Source: Marinactinospora thermotolerans DSM 45154
GTDB taxonomy: Bacteria; Actinomycetota; Actinomycetes; Streptosporangiales; Streptosporangiaceae
Reading direction: 5' to 3'
Assembly (NCBI RefSeq): GCF_900167435.1
Contig: NZ_FUWS01000002.1
Coordinates: forward strand, 1-49,913
Length of the DNA: 49,913 nt
Shown here: one piece after another, positions 8,118 through 16,841 of the stretch
Layout of the letters: each line of letters opens with the position of its first letter
How positions within the stretch are numbered: the first letter of the stretch is position 1
Position numbers and translations under genes: made by a program
The notes under the pieces: generated by a model
Seen by the model: the letters and a program-made list of their open reading frames with translations, nothing else
Databases searched by the model: none
What the model was told of the DNA's origin: nothing

Positions 8118-9537
8118 GCGACGGGAGGGGCGGGCCGGCTCCTCGACGGGCGAGGCCGTGCCCATCGCCGAGCGGCGCAGGAGCACGCCCCTGTGGCACA
8201 TCGCGGTGGCGCTGGCCGTGACGGCCGCGTCGGTGGCCGCCCTGGTCGGGCTGGTCGTCGAACGCTCCCCGGGGGACCCGCCCGGCACGATCGTCGTGGC
8301 CACCGGGCGCGACGTCAGCGAGGCCGGGGTGCTGTACCAGGAACTCATCGACCGCTGGAACGCGATGGAGGGCAACGAGGACCACCCGGCGCGGCTGGTG
8401 GAGCTGTCGGGCAGGGCCGACCTCCAGCACGCGGAGATGGTGCGCTGGGCGCAGTCGGCCCACACCGGTCCCGAACACCACGAGTACGACGTCCTCAACC
8501 TCGACAACCAGTGGACGGCGGAGTTCGCGCGCGCCGGCTGGATCGTCCCGGTGGAGACGGACCTGCGCGCCGAGGGGTTCCTCGGGCGTCCCGTCGAGGC
8601 CGTCACCTATGACGGGAGGGTGTGGGCGGTGCCCTTCACCGCCGACGTCGGCATGCTCTACTACCGCACCGACCTGCTGGAGACCGCCGACGTCCGGGGG
8701 AGGACCTTTCCCGAACTGCTGGAACGGCTGCGGGAGACGGCGGCGGCCGATGGGACGGTCGAGTATGCCTACGCGGGCCAGTTCGCGCGTTACGAGGGTC
8801 TGACCGTCAACGCCATGGAGTTCGTGTGGGGCCACGGCGGGGAGATCGTCTCCGAGGCGGGCCGGGTCCAGTTGCACACTCCCCCGGCGCGTGAGGGGCT
8901 CTCCAGCATCGTCACCGGGCTGCGCAGCGGCCTGCTGCCCGAGGACGCCTGGAACGACACCGAGGCCGAGAGCATGCGGCGCTTCGCCGACGGTGAGGCG
9001 CTGGCCATGCGCAACTGGCCGGCCCGCTACGACCAGCTCGCCGGCGGCCCCGAGAACGGCGCGGAGGGGACGGGCGCGGGACCGGACTTCGCGATGGTGC
9101 CGTTGCCCGAGGGCACCGCGGCGCTCGGCGGCCAGAGCCTCGCCCTGACCGCCGCCTCGCAACAGCCGGCCAAGGCGCGTGAGCTCATCGAGTTCCTGAC
9201 CGCCGAGTCGCGGCAGCGCGCCCTGTTCTTCTGCGGCGGGTACGCGCCCACCCGGGCCGGCGCCTACGAGGGGGACTTCCACGGCACCTGCCCGGGCGAG
9301 CCGGACGGCGCGGGCGCGGCGCCCCGCCCGCTCGACGATCGGCGCCCCTACGCCGCGGACCTGCGCGCGGCGGTCGAGGAGGCGCGGCTGCGGCCGGTGA
9401 CCCCCTACTATCCGCAGTTCACCGGCGCCTTCCACACGGGGTTCCACGACCTGCTCACCCGGCACGGCGGCGTCCTCGACCAGGGGGACCTGACGGTCCT
9501 GCACGAGGCCGCGGAGATGGCCCTGCGCGGCGCCTGA
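8104..9537 (+). CDS. Membrane-anchored extracellular solute-binding protein (family 1 type)
   Basis: This 477-residue protein resembles sugar ABC-transporter binding proteins, with VVATGRDVSEAG, YDGRVWAVPFTADVGMLYYR and LAMRNWPARYDQL, the usual order in that family. It has no lipobox. A single N-terminal hydrophobic helix (about residues 29-50) anchors it, so it is probably a fixed sensor rather than a freely diffusing lipoprotein. There are no ABC permease or ATPase genes nearby, which is unusual for a transport component and supports a sensing role. The start at ATG 8104 overlaps the vWA gene by 14 bp. It converges on the ATPase gene ending at 9594. Confidence 0.8.
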   Translation: MAPHERREGRAGSSTGEAVPIAERRRSTPLWHIAVALAVTAASVAALVGLVVERSPGDPPGTIVVATGRDVSEAGVLYQELIDRWNAMEGNEDHPARLVELSGRADLQHAEMVRWAQSAHTGPEHHEYDVLNLDNQWTAEFARAGWIVPVETDLRAEGFLGRPVEAVTYDGRVWAVPFTADVGMLYYRTDLLETADVRGRTFPELLERLRETAAADGTVEYAYAGQFARYEGLTVNAMEFVWGHGGEIVSEAGRVQLHTPPAREGLSSIVTGLRSGLLPEDAWNDTEAESMRRFADGEALAMRNWPARYDQLAGGPENGAEGTGAGPDFAMVPLPEGTAALGGQSLALTAASQQPAKARELIEFLTAESRQRALFFCGGYAPTRAGAYEGDFHGTCPGEPDGAGAAPRPLDDRRPYAADLRAAVEEARLRPVTPYYPQFTGAFHTGFHDLLTRHGGVLDQGDLTVLHEAAEMALRGA

Positions 9538-9593
9538 CCCCTGTTCCGGCGGGCTTGCGCGCGACCGGACGCTCGCCCGCGCTCCGCGTGGCC

Positions 9594-10556
9594 CTACCGC
9601 GCGGCCAGCGCGAGCGGACCCATCACGAAGTCGGGGTCCACCTGGGCGGACAGGTCGGCGCCGGTGGCGGCGTCGGCCCAGGCGCGCGCGTTGCGCAGGT
9701 GGAATTCGACCCCCTGCCGGGTGAACCGCTCCCAGTCCTTGGGAACGGCGTCCACGGCGTCGCGCATCCAGGCCAGCGCCTTGGCGTTGTCGTCCTCGAG
9801 CTCCTCCAGCCCCGGGTGGTGTCCCTTCTCCATCGCCCGCACGAACGCCGAACGGCCTAGACACACGCTGAGCGCGTCACCCACGTGCTCGCGCAGGAAC
9901 TCCACGTCCTCGGGTCCCTCGACCTTGTTGCCCACGACGCGGATCGTGACGTCGTAGTCGCGGGCGTACTCGGCGTACTGGTGGTAGACGCTGACGCCCC
10001 GAAGGGTCGGCTCGGCGACGAGGAAGGTCACGTCGAAGCGGGTGAACAGGCCCGAGGCGAAGGAGTCGGCGCCGGCGGTCATGTCCACGACGACGTACTC
10101 GTCGGGTCCGTCCACGAGGTGGTTGAGGTACAGCTCGACCGCCCCCACCTTGGAGTGGTAGCAGGCGACGCCGAGGTCGTCCTCGGCGAACGGGCCGGTG
10201 AGCATCAGCGTGGCGCCGGCCACGGGGAGGCCGAAACGCCGGTGGACCGGGTTGTCGGGGGAGAGGTCGAGCAGCCGCGACCCGCGCCCCGGAGGGGTCG
10301 TCTTCACCATCTGCTCGGCCGAGGCGATGCGGGGGTTGGAGCCGCGCAGCAGGTCCTTGATCTCGGTCAGGTGCGACCCCAGCGGGGGCAGCGCGCGGAG
10401 CTGGTCGGGGGAGGCGCCCAGGGCGGCCCCCAGATGCTGGTTGATGTCGGCGTCGATGGCCACCACCGGCAGGCCGGTGGCCGCGAGGTGGCGGGTGAAC
10501 AGGGCCGACAGCGTCGTCTTGCCGCTGCCTCCCTTGCCGGCGAAGGCGATCTTCAT
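9594..10556 (-). CDS. MinD/ParA-superfamily ATPase, CooC-like
   Basis: This 320-residue deviant-Walker P-loop ATPase has KGGSGKTT at residues 8-15 with the signature Lys8 and Lys13. AIDADINQHLG follows, then VVVDMTAGADSF as the switch/Walker B region. Proteins of this build (CooC-like, related to MinD) drive metal insertion or positioning reactions. There is no nickel CO dehydrogenase here, so the client is unknown. The start at ATG 10556 follows AAGGGGAA. A Zur/Fur-like box lies at 10587-10601 in its leader, pointing to control by zinc or iron. A role in metal-cofactor handling is inferred from that site and the family. Confidence 0.8.
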   Translation of the reverse strand: MKIAFAGKGGSGKTTLSALFTRHLAATGLPVVAIDADINQHLGAALGASPDQLRALPPLGSHLTEIKDLLRGSNPRIASAEQMVKTTPPGRGSRLLDLSPDNPVHRRFGLPVAGATLMLTGPFAEDDLGVACYHSKVGAVELYLNHLVDGPDEYVVVDMTAGADSFASGLFTRFDVTFLVAEPTLRGVSVYHQYAEYARDYDVTIRVVGNKVEGPEDVEFLREHVGDALSVCLGRSAFVRAMEKGHHPGLEELEDDNAKALAWMRDAVDAVPKDWERFTRQGVEFHLRNARAWADAATGADLSAQVDPDFVMGPLALAAR

Positions 10557-10586
10557 GTCTGGTGTTCCCCTTCGATGATCGGTTGG

Positions 10587-10601
10587 AGAAAATGATTATC
10601 G
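10587..10601. promoter_or_regulatory. Zur/Fur-type operator
   Basis: AGAAAATGATTATCG matches 12 of 15 positions of the Streptomyces-type Zur box TGAAAATGATTTTCA. The inner AATGATTATCGTT is a near-perfect palindrome with one mismatched pair, and it also matches 11 of 13 positions of the classical Fur core. It lies 31-45 bp upstream of the ATPase start and is AT-rich in a GC-rich setting. Zur and Fur cannot be told apart from sequence. Confidence 0.6.
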
Positions 10602-10913
10602 TTCCTAGAGGGGGGTGGTGTCAGGCATTTCACCGGATCCGTCCCCGCTGGTGTCGCCGAGCCCGCCCGGGGGCCGCTGCTGTCTGGTATGTGGGAGAAT
10701 CACCAGGTCAAAGTGAGGTTGGGGCGCCGCACGGATTCTTTGCCGCATCGCGATCCGACACATGGCCGCGTTTTGTGAGGGAGCCGTGATGCCGGAGCGC
10801 GGGATGTGTTGTGCTGTGCAGGGCACGCTCTTGTCTAGGGTGAGGGCCGTCGAGAACGCGCCGGGCGCAGCCGGGGGCGGGTAGCGTCTGGAGCTGATGG
10901 GAGTGACATCGGG
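10602..10913. other. Intergenic region between divergent genes
   Basis: No convincing gene is seen. A very short frame, from the GTG at about 10787 to about 10885 (roughly 32 codons), has a fair ribosome-binding site (GAGGGAGCC), but its codon use is not biased and it is not called. Promoters for the ATPase (-) and the RsbW-like gene (+) should lie here. Confidence 0.4.
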
Positions 10914-11405
10914 ATGACCGAATCGCAGCGACTCCGGGAATACGACGCGACCGGCCCGTTCGATGCGCCACTGCCCGACGGTGCTCCCGACGGTGTGACG
11001 ACCGACCACACGGTGTGGAGCTGTGTCGGCAACCTCACCGCCGTGCGGTCCATCCGCGCCCGGGTCCGCGACTTCCTCTCCCGAACCGGTCACGCGGGCC
11101 CCATACTCGACGACGCCGAACTCGCGGTCAGCGAGCTCGCCACCAACGCCCTGCTGCACTCCCGCTCGGGCCGGATCGGCGGGGTGATGACCCTCTACAT
11201 CCGAGTCGGCGCCGACCGCGTGCGCGTCGCGATCGCCGACCAGGGCGCCAAGGACGCCGACGATGGCGAGGGACGGGTGGTGAGCCGTCAGGGCGAGGGC
11301 GACTACGGCCGGGGCAAGCTCATCATCGACAGCTGCACCTCGCGTAGCGGGGAGTACTGGACCGAGGCCACCCATGTCGCCTGGTTCGAGATCGACGTCT
11401 TCTGA
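10914..11405 (+). CDS. RsbW-like ATP-binding protein (HATPase_c_2)
   Basis: This is a 163-residue GHKL-type ATPase of the anti-sigma/RsbW-like family common in actinomycetes. The N-box is ELATNALLHS, with Asn-Ala as Mg-ATP contacts. The G1 box is VAIADQG, and GDYGRGKLIID forms the G2 region and lid. The first 35 residues are an acidic, probably flexible extension. No partner sigma factor or anti-anti-sigma gene is adjacent. The start is ATG 10914 in GGGATGACC. Two tandem hairpins follow the stop codon. Confidence 0.88.
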   Translation: MTESQRLREYDATGPFDAPLPDGAPDGVTTDHTVWSCVGNLTAVRSIRARVRDFLSRTGHAGPILDDAELAVSELATNALLHSRSGRIGGVMTLYIRVGADRVRVAIADQGAKDADDGEGRVVSRQGEGDYGRGKLIIDSCTSRSGEYWTEATHVAWFEIDVF

Positions 11406-11426
11406 GACGGTCGCCACGGGCGGCGA

Positions 11427-11463
11427 CCGGGTTCGCCACGCCCCCTCCGCGTGGCGAACCCGG
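11427..11463 (+). terminator. Strong hairpin terminator after the RsbW-like gene
   Basis: A 14-bp perfect stem, CCGGGTTCGCCACG / CGTGGCGAACCCGG, has a 9-nt loop and begins 22 nt after the stop. A second hairpin, GGTCGCC-N6-GGCGACC at 11409-11428, directly precedes and slightly overlaps it. There is no T-tract. Confidence 0.75.
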
Positions 11464-12130
11464 ATCACCCGTTACCCGGGCCGCGAGTGCCTCCCCTCGG
11501 GGCACTCACGGCCACGCGGTCCCGAGGCGCCGCGGCGGTGACGGCGGCCGTCCGCTCCGTCGCCCCCGCGATCACGAAGCGGGGCCCCGGCCGGCCGTGT
11601 CCGTTCCGCACGTCTGCGACCTCTCGGAAGGTGCGTCCAGGACGCGCGATACGCTCTCCGGCCCGCATCGAGCGGGGCTCGGATCGCGGTTACGACACTA
11701 ACGTCTTCGCGCGCGTTTGCACATGCATTCTCGTGTGCATCTGCATATGTGCCCCGCGGGGGAGAGGGGAGATCTGTCCTCCGATGGAGTGCACAAAAAG
11801 GACAGAACGGTAGGCGGGACGACTCCGCGGTGCCGGGCGAGGAGCCTCCCCGAACCCTGCGGCGGAACCGGCACGCCGGCCGAAGGAACGCGTGGAAAGC
11901 GGTGACCAGGGGTTTAAGCCGGCTCCGGCCGGCGCGTCCGGCGTCGCCGGTCCGAATCCCGCGCGAACGGGGCCGGCCGGCCCTTGACCCCACGCCGCCG
12001 CCGGCACGCCCCGTCCCCGGCACGCTCCGGCCGGATCCGGCCACACCGGGGGTCCTACGGCGCTGGCCACCATGTGGGGTGGACGGTCCGCGCGACCGGG
12101 GCGGCCGGCACCGGGGACGCGGAGACGGCG
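11464..12130. other. Long gene-free stretch with inverted repeats
   Basis: About 670 bp lie between two convergent genes and hold no credible coding frame. At 11719-11752 GCACATGCA and TGCATATGTGC form an imperfect hairpin in an AT-rich patch of repeated TGCA. At 11774-11805 CTGTCCT-N18-AGGACAG is a perfect 7-bp inverted repeat. A GGTCCGAATCCC string near 11960 imitates a tRNA T-loop but has no matching arms. An unannotated small RNA is possible. Confidence 0.4.
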
Positions 12131-12161
12131 CGGCCCGGGGCGGGGAACCCGCCCCGGGCCG
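12131..12161 (-). terminator. hisS terminator
   Basis: A 14-bp perfect stem, CGGCCCGGGGCGGG / CCCGCCCCGGGCCG, with a 3-nt loop starts about 50 nt downstream of the hisS stop, in the direction of hisS transcription. Confidence 0.7.
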
Positions 12162-12210
12162 GGATGATCCCCGACGGGCGGCCGGCGCGGCCGTCCGGAC
12201 GCTCGGGAGG

Positions 12211-13530
12211 TCAGGGACGGCTCCAGGAGGACGGGTCGGCCTCGTACTGCTCGCCGGAGGACAGGTCCTTGACCTCGTGCGGGCGGCCGTCCTCGAACGG
12301 GGGGAACCACACGAACGGGATGCCCTTGCGGGAGGCGTATTGGATCTGCTTCCCGATCTTCGCGGCCTGGTGGTAGACCTCGGTGTTGAACCCGCGCTCG
12401 CGCAGCAGCGCCGCGGTGCGCAGCGCCTCGGCGCGCCGGTCGTCGCCGGGAAGCACGACCAGCACGTCGGTCGGGCAGGAGCGGCCGGCGGTCAGCCGCC
12501 CCTCGGCGACGAGCTTGGCGAAGATCCGGGTGAGGCCGATGGAGATCCCCACGCCGGGCAGGTTGCGGCGGATGAACTGTCCGGCCAGGTTCTCGTAACG
12601 GCCGCCCGCGCAGATGCTGCCGTAGCCCGGGTCGTCGTCGAACGTCGCCTCGTAGACGGTGCCGGTGTAGTAGTCCAGGCCGCGCGCGATGGACAGGTCG
12701 GCCACCATGCTGCCCGTGGGCAGGTCCGACAGGGAGTCGAGCACGAAGCCCAGTTCCTCCAGGCCCTCGGAGAGCAGCTCCGAGCGCACGCCGAGCTTGG
12801 CGACCTCCTCCACCACGGAGGCGTCGGCGCCCCGGATGGCGGCGAGGTCGAGGCAGGCGGTGGCCTGTTCGGCGGACAGCCCGACCTGGTCGACCAGGAT
12901 CTCGCGGACGGCGTCGGGGCCGATCTTGTGCAGCTTGTCGACCGCCCGGATCACCGCGAGCGGGTCGCCGATGCCCAGGCCCTCGTAGAAGCCCTGGAGC
13001 ACCTTGCGGTTGTTGATGTTGAGCGTCCAGGCGGGGATGTCCAGGCCGGTGAGGACCTCGTGGACGATGCGCGGCAGCTCGGCGTCGAAGTGCAGGGGGA
13101 CCCGGTCGACGTTGATGACGTCGATGTCGCACTGCGTGAACTCGCGGAAGCGCCCTTCCTGGGGACGCTCGCCGCGCCACACGCGCTGCATCTGGTACCG
13201 CTTGAACGGGAAGACGAGTTCGTTGAAGTGCTGGGCGACGTAGCGGGCGAACGGGACGGTCAGGTCGAAGTGCAGACCCAGCCGGGCGTCGCTGTCGTCG
13301 TCGGCGTCGGCCTGGAGCCGGTGCAGGGTGTAGACCTCCTGCGAGGTCTCCCCCTTGGCCATCAGCACGTCGAGCGCCTCGACCGAGGGGGTCTCGACCG
13401 AGGCGAACCCGTAACGCTCGAACCCGGCGCGGATATGGTCCAGCCAGCGCTGCTCCACGGACCGGATCTCGGGCGTCCACTCGGGGAAGCCGCTGATGGG
13501 TGTGGGACGGACAACGCGCTGTTCGGACAT
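12211..13530 (-). CDS. hisS: Histidyl-tRNA synthetase
   Basis: This 439-residue class IIa aminoacyl-tRNA synthetase charges tRNA-His. Motif 1 region is GFPEWTPEIR. Motif 2 is YQMQRVWRGERPQEGRFREFTQCDID. The histidine A/B boxes are seen as ARGLDYYTGTVYEA and the segment around GSICAGGRYENL. Motif 3 is PGVGISIGLTRI. The anticodon-binding domain is C-terminal (TDVLVVLPG to the end). The start at ATG 13530 follows AAGGAG and gives MSEQRVVRPTPISGF. The gene is monocistronic here, ends at a strong terminator and diverges from the uracil permease. Confidence 0.97.
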   Translation of the reverse strand: MSEQRVVRPTPISGFPEWTPEIRSVEQRWLDHIRAGFERYGFASVETPSVEALDVLMAKGETSQEVYTLHRLQADADDDSDARLGLHFDLTVPFARYVAQHFNELVFPFKRYQMQRVWRGERPQEGRFREFTQCDIDVINVDRVPLHFDAELPRIVHEVLTGLDIPAWTLNINNRKVLQGFYEGLGIGDPLAVIRAVDKLHKIGPDAVREILVDQVGLSAEQATACLDLAAIRGADASVVEEVAKLGVRSELLSEGLEELGFVLDSLSDLPTGSMVADLSIARGLDYYTGTVYEATFDDDPGYGSICAGGRYENLAGQFIRRNLPGVGISIGLTRIFAKLVAEGRLTAGRSCPTDVLVVLPGDDRRAEALRTAALLRERGFNTEVYHQAAKIGKQIQYASRKGIPFVWFPPFEDGRPHEVKDLSSGEQYEADPSSWSRP

Positions 13531-13717
13531 TGCTTCGGTCGGCTCCTTAGGCCTCGCACCGGGGTTGACCAGTCCCATGGTAGGCCCTGGTCGGGCGAGG
13601 ACCCGTCGCGCAACATGTCTGATTTGTTGCTAGAGATCGCTTTAGGGGAGAATTGTCGGTTGGCGTGCGGCGAGCTCGGCCCCACGCTCCCAACGGAGAC
13701 TCTGGGAGGACAGGGGC

Positions 13718-15079
13718 ATGAAACTGGGCTTGGGATGGAAGCTCTACGGCGACGGGAGCGCTCCGCCGCCGGGTGAGGTGGTGCGGCCGGACGAACGGTT
13801 GTCGTGGGGCCGGACGGTGGGGCTCGGCGCCCAGCACGTCGTGGCCATGTTCGGTGCCACCTTCGTCTTCCCGCTGCTCATGGGGCTGGACGCGAACCTT
13901 GCCGTGATGATGTCGGGCGTCTCGACGATCCTGTTCCTCCTCATCGTCGGCGGCAAGGTGCCCAGCTACCTGGGCTCCAGCGCGTCGTTCGTCGGCGTCG
14001 CCACCGCCGTCCACGCCTCGGGCGGCGGGATCGCGGAGATCACCGGCGCGACGTTGTGCGTCGGCGTCGTCCTGGCGTTGGCGGGCGTGCTCATCCACCT
14101 GGTCGGTCCGCGGATCATCCTCAAGACGCTTCCACCGGCGGTCACCGGCGCGGTCGTCATGCTCATCGGTTTCAACCTCGCCCCCGTGGTCGCCGGCACC
14201 TACTGGCCGCAGGACCAGTGGGTCGCTCTCCTCACGATGGTGTTCGTGGTGGTGGCGACGGTGCTGTTCAAGGGGTTCCTCGGCCGGATCACGGTGCTGC
14301 TGGGGCTGGTGTTCGGGTTCGCGCTGTCGTGGGTGCTCGACGCGGTGACCGGCCCGGCCGGTGTGCCGCAGGAGGACGGGAGTATCGCCGAGGCGTTCCG
14401 GGTGGACCTGTCCGGCGTGGCCGAGGCCCCGTGGTTCGGCCTGCCCGACTTCCACGCGCCGGCCTTCGAGGCCTCGGCCATCCTCCTCGCCCTGCCCCTG
14501 GTGATCGCGTTGATCGCGGAGAACGCCGGACACGTCAAGGCCGTCGAGGAGATGACCGGCGAGCCGCTGGACGGCCACATGGGCCGGGCGATCATCGCCG
14601 ACGGCGTGGCCAGCGGTCTGTCCAGCGCTGTGGGCGGCCCGCCGACCACGACCTACGCGGAGAACATCGGGGTCATGGCGGCCACCCGGGTGTACTCGAC
14701 GGCGGCCTACTACGTGGCGGCGATCGTGGCGATCCTGTTCGGGCTGTGCCCGAAGTTCGGCGCGCTGGTCGCGGCCACCCCCAGTGGGGTACTGGGGGGC
14801 ATCACCGTGGTGCTGTACGGCATGATCGGCCTGCTCGGCGCGAAGATCTGGGTGGAGAACCGGGTCGACTTCGCCAACCCGGTCGTGCTCGTCCCGTTGG
14901 CGGCGGGCCTCATCGCCGGCATCGGCGGGGTCCGGTTGAGCTTCGGCGACCTCGTGATCGAGGGCATCGCCCTGGGCACGATCATCACCCTGCTCGGCTA
15001 CCACCTGCTGGCCTGGCTCGCCCCCGAGGGGATGAAGCCCCGGCCGCTCCCCGAACCCCGGCCGGTCCCCGAGCGCTGA
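13718..15079 (+). CDS. Uracil permease, NCS2 family (UraA-like)
   Basis: This 453-residue integral membrane nucleobase transporter probably performs uracil-proton symport. Family landmarks are the first helix QHVVAMFGATFVFPLLMG, the VPSYLGSSASF loop, the substrate-site Glu in IAENAGHVKAV, and the signature GGPPTTTYAENIGVMAATRVYS in transmembrane helix 10. Around 12-14 helices are visible. Spacing and motifs fit UraA/PyrP rather than the xanthine/urate (UacT) branch. The start at ATG 13718 has GGGAGG upstream. The region 13610-13670 is AT-rich and probably holds the promoter, divergent from hisS. A terminator follows. Confidence 0.92.
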   Translation: MKLGLGWKLYGDGSAPPPGEVVRPDERLSWGRTVGLGAQHVVAMFGATFVFPLLMGLDANLAVMMSGVSTILFLLIVGGKVPSYLGSSASFVGVATAVHASGGGIAEITGATLCVGVVLALAGVLIHLVGPRIILKTLPPAVTGAVVMLIGFNLAPVVAGTYWPQDQWVALLTMVFVVVATVLFKGFLGRITVLLGLVFGFALSWVLDAVTGPAGVPQEDGSIAEAFRVDLSGVAEAPWFGLPDFHAPAFEASAILLALPLVIALIAENAGHVKAVEEMTGEPLDGHMGRAIIADGVASGLSSAVGGPPTTTYAENIGVMAATRVYSTAAYYVAAIVAILFGLCPKFGALVAATPSGVLGGITVVLYGMIGLLGAKIWVENRVDFANPVVLVPLAAGLIAGIGGVRLSFGDLVIEGIALGTIITLLGYHLLAWLAPEGMKPRPLPEPRPVPER

Positions 15080-15084
15080 CCTTT

Positions 15085-15108
15085 CCGGCCCGTCCCGGGG
15101 CGGGCCGG
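15085..15108 (+). terminator. Terminator after the uracil permease
   Basis: CCGGCCCG-N8-CGGGCCGG forms a perfect 8-bp stem six bases after the stop codon and is followed by GAAAAC. Confidence 0.65.
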
Positions 15109-15183
15109 GAAAACCTGTTGCCCCGTCCCCGGGTGACACGGGATAACGGGATCCGAGGCCGTCAGCCGACCCCGGGAGCGACC

Positions 15184-16200
15184 GTGACCGACATCCGTCC
15201 CATCGACCCCCACGACGAGACGGCGCTGCGGGCCTGGCACGCGGCCATGAGCGAGGCGGTGCGCGCCGGGCGGCGCGACCCCCTGGTCCTCCCCTACGGG
15301 GAACTCGCCGCCTCGCTCCGCGAAGCCGACGACGACTGGGAGCGTCTCGCCTACGCCGCCTTCGCCGGGGACGAGATCGCGGGAACCCTGCTCCTGAGAC
15401 TGCCCACGACGCACGACCGCCACATCGTCCATGCCGAGCTCGCGGTCCTCCCCCGGTTCCGCGGCAGGGGGTACGGCCGGGCCCTGGCCGGCCACGTCGA
15501 GCTGACCGCCCTCGCCAAGGGGCGCACCACCCTCCTCGCGGTGGTCGGCGTCCCCGTGGGGGAACAGGCCGAGACCTGGCCCGACGTCCGGTTCGCCCGG
15601 CGCAACGGGTTCGTCGAGGCCCACGTCGAGGACCATCTCGTCCTGCCGCTCCCGTTGCCCGCCGCCGACCTCGCCGCCGTCGGGGAGCGCGCCGCGGCGC
15701 ACCACCCCGGCCACGACCTGCTCTCCTGGATCGGTCCCTGCCCCGCCGAACACCTCGACGCCTACGTCGCCATGTGCACGCTCATGGAGTACGACGTCCC
15801 CGTCGGCGATCTCGACGTCCGTCCCCTGGAGTGGGACGCCGCGCGGGTGCGCCGCCTCGAACGACGCCTGGCGGTCCAGGGCATCACCCCCCTCACCACC
15901 GCGGCCCGGGCCCCGGACGGCTCCCTCGTCGGCTACACCACCCTCCAGGTCTCCCGGTACGCGCCCGCCGAGGTCTACCAGGACGACACCCTGGTCGTGC
16001 GGGCCAGCAGGGGACTGCGGCTGGGGGCCGCGATGAAGGCGCGCAACCTGGAGGTCCTGCAACGGGAGTTCCCCGAACGGAAACGGGTGCACACCTGGAA
16101 CGCCCAGGTCAACGACCCCATGCAGGGGATCAACCGCCTCTTCGGGTTCCGGGCGGTCGAAACCGAGTACGAGGTCCAGCGGATCCTGCCGACGGCCTGA
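15184..16200 (+). CDS. Tandem-domain GNAT acetyltransferase
   Basis: This 338-residue protein is built of two GNAT folds. The first (about 1-160) has the acetyl-CoA loop RFRGRGYGRAL and the FARRNGF end strand. The second (about 190-338) has a weaker loop, RGLRLGAAMKARNLEVL, followed by HTWNAQVNDPMQGINRLFGF. Such duplicated GNAT proteins in actinomycetes usually have one active and one degenerate domain; here the first looks active. The start at GTG 15184 follows GGGAG at good spacing. The frame runs open far upstream only because of high GC. The acceptor is unknown. Confidence 0.85.
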   Translation: MTDIRPIDPHDETALRAWHAAMSEAVRAGRRDPLVLPYGELAASLREADDDWERLAYAAFAGDEIAGTLLLRLPTTHDRHIVHAELAVLPRFRGRGYGRALAGHVELTALAKGRTTLLAVVGVPVGEQAETWPDVRFARRNGFVEAHVEDHLVLPLPLPAADLAAVGERAAAHHPGHDLLSWIGPCPAEHLDAYVAMCTLMEYDVPVGDLDVRPLEWDAARVRRLERRLAVQGITPLTTAARAPDGSLVGYTTLQVSRYAPAEVYQDDTLVVRASRGLRLGAAMKARNLEVLQREFPERKRVHTWNAQVNDPMQGINRLFGFRAVETEYEVQRILPTA

Positions 16201-16204
16201 TCGC

Positions 16205-16670
16205 GCTGCCGCCTTTCGTCCCGAGCTGCTTGACGGTGAGGTGGTGGAGGGCGGGCAGGAATCCGCGCACCACGCCGCCACCTGCTGGGGTGGGCTTGGA
16301 CCGCGGTCGATGAGCGCGGCGCGGGCGCCGGACCGGAGGCCCGAGAGCTCGGCGACGGCGCCTTTGATCCGGGCCGGCGCTTCGACGGGGCGGGGTGGGG
16401 GCGCCACCACCGGCCCACTAGGACGGTGAGCGGGCCGGTGGGGCCTGCGAGCTCCACGGAGCACCGACCGACGCGAACCGGTGTGTCCGGGGCTACACCG
16501 GCGAACGGCCTCGCGCTCTGTGGGGCGCCGAGGAGTACTCCGTCGGACGGCCGCGCGGCGTCGCGTGCCAGTAGTGCGACAACGACCGGCCAGGGAACAC
16601 CCCTGAGTTCACGGTAGACCGCCATGACAGGCACGCCCAGTACCCGCCCCGACCGGAATGGGCCGCTCAC
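16205..16670 (-). pseudogene. Decayed AllH/DUF2877-like gene
   Basis: From GTG 16670 the frame gives SGRVLGVPVMAVYRELRG, VVALLARDAARPSDGVLLG, PVRVGRCSVELAG and VLVGRWW, which follow the N-terminal pattern I recall for DUF2877 proteins (oxamate carbamoyltransferase subunit AllH). After about residue 90 the similarity jumps frame (RIKGAVAELSGLRSGAR, ALIDRGPSP) and then jumps again (GFLPALHHLTVKQLGTKGG). The DUF2877 glycine-rich core is missing, and the total is about half the family length of 270-290 residues. I read this as a truncated, frameshifted remnant of a purine-breakdown gene. The family match is from memory and needs a search. Confidence 0.5.
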
Positions 16671-16841
16671 AATGTCGTAAAGCCGCCCCGGAACGGCGCC
16701 GGGATGTTGAGATCCGCCGCCGGGGATGCTAAAGGCCGCGCCTCAGGTATGGCCGAAACCCCGCGCGGGCCGTCCCGCCTCCCCGCCGTGGGCGTGACAC
16801 CCTCCCGGCCGTCACCGGTCTCATCCGCGAGATAACCGTGG

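Noticed and set aside
10787-10885. Short leader-peptide ORF before the RsbW-like gene
   Set aside because: It has a fair ribosome-binding site but unbiased codons and no motif; too weak to call.
11880-11990. tRNA-like T-loop (GGTCCGAATCCC)
   Set aside because: The five-base T-stem does not pair, and no acceptor, D or anticodon arms can be drawn around it.
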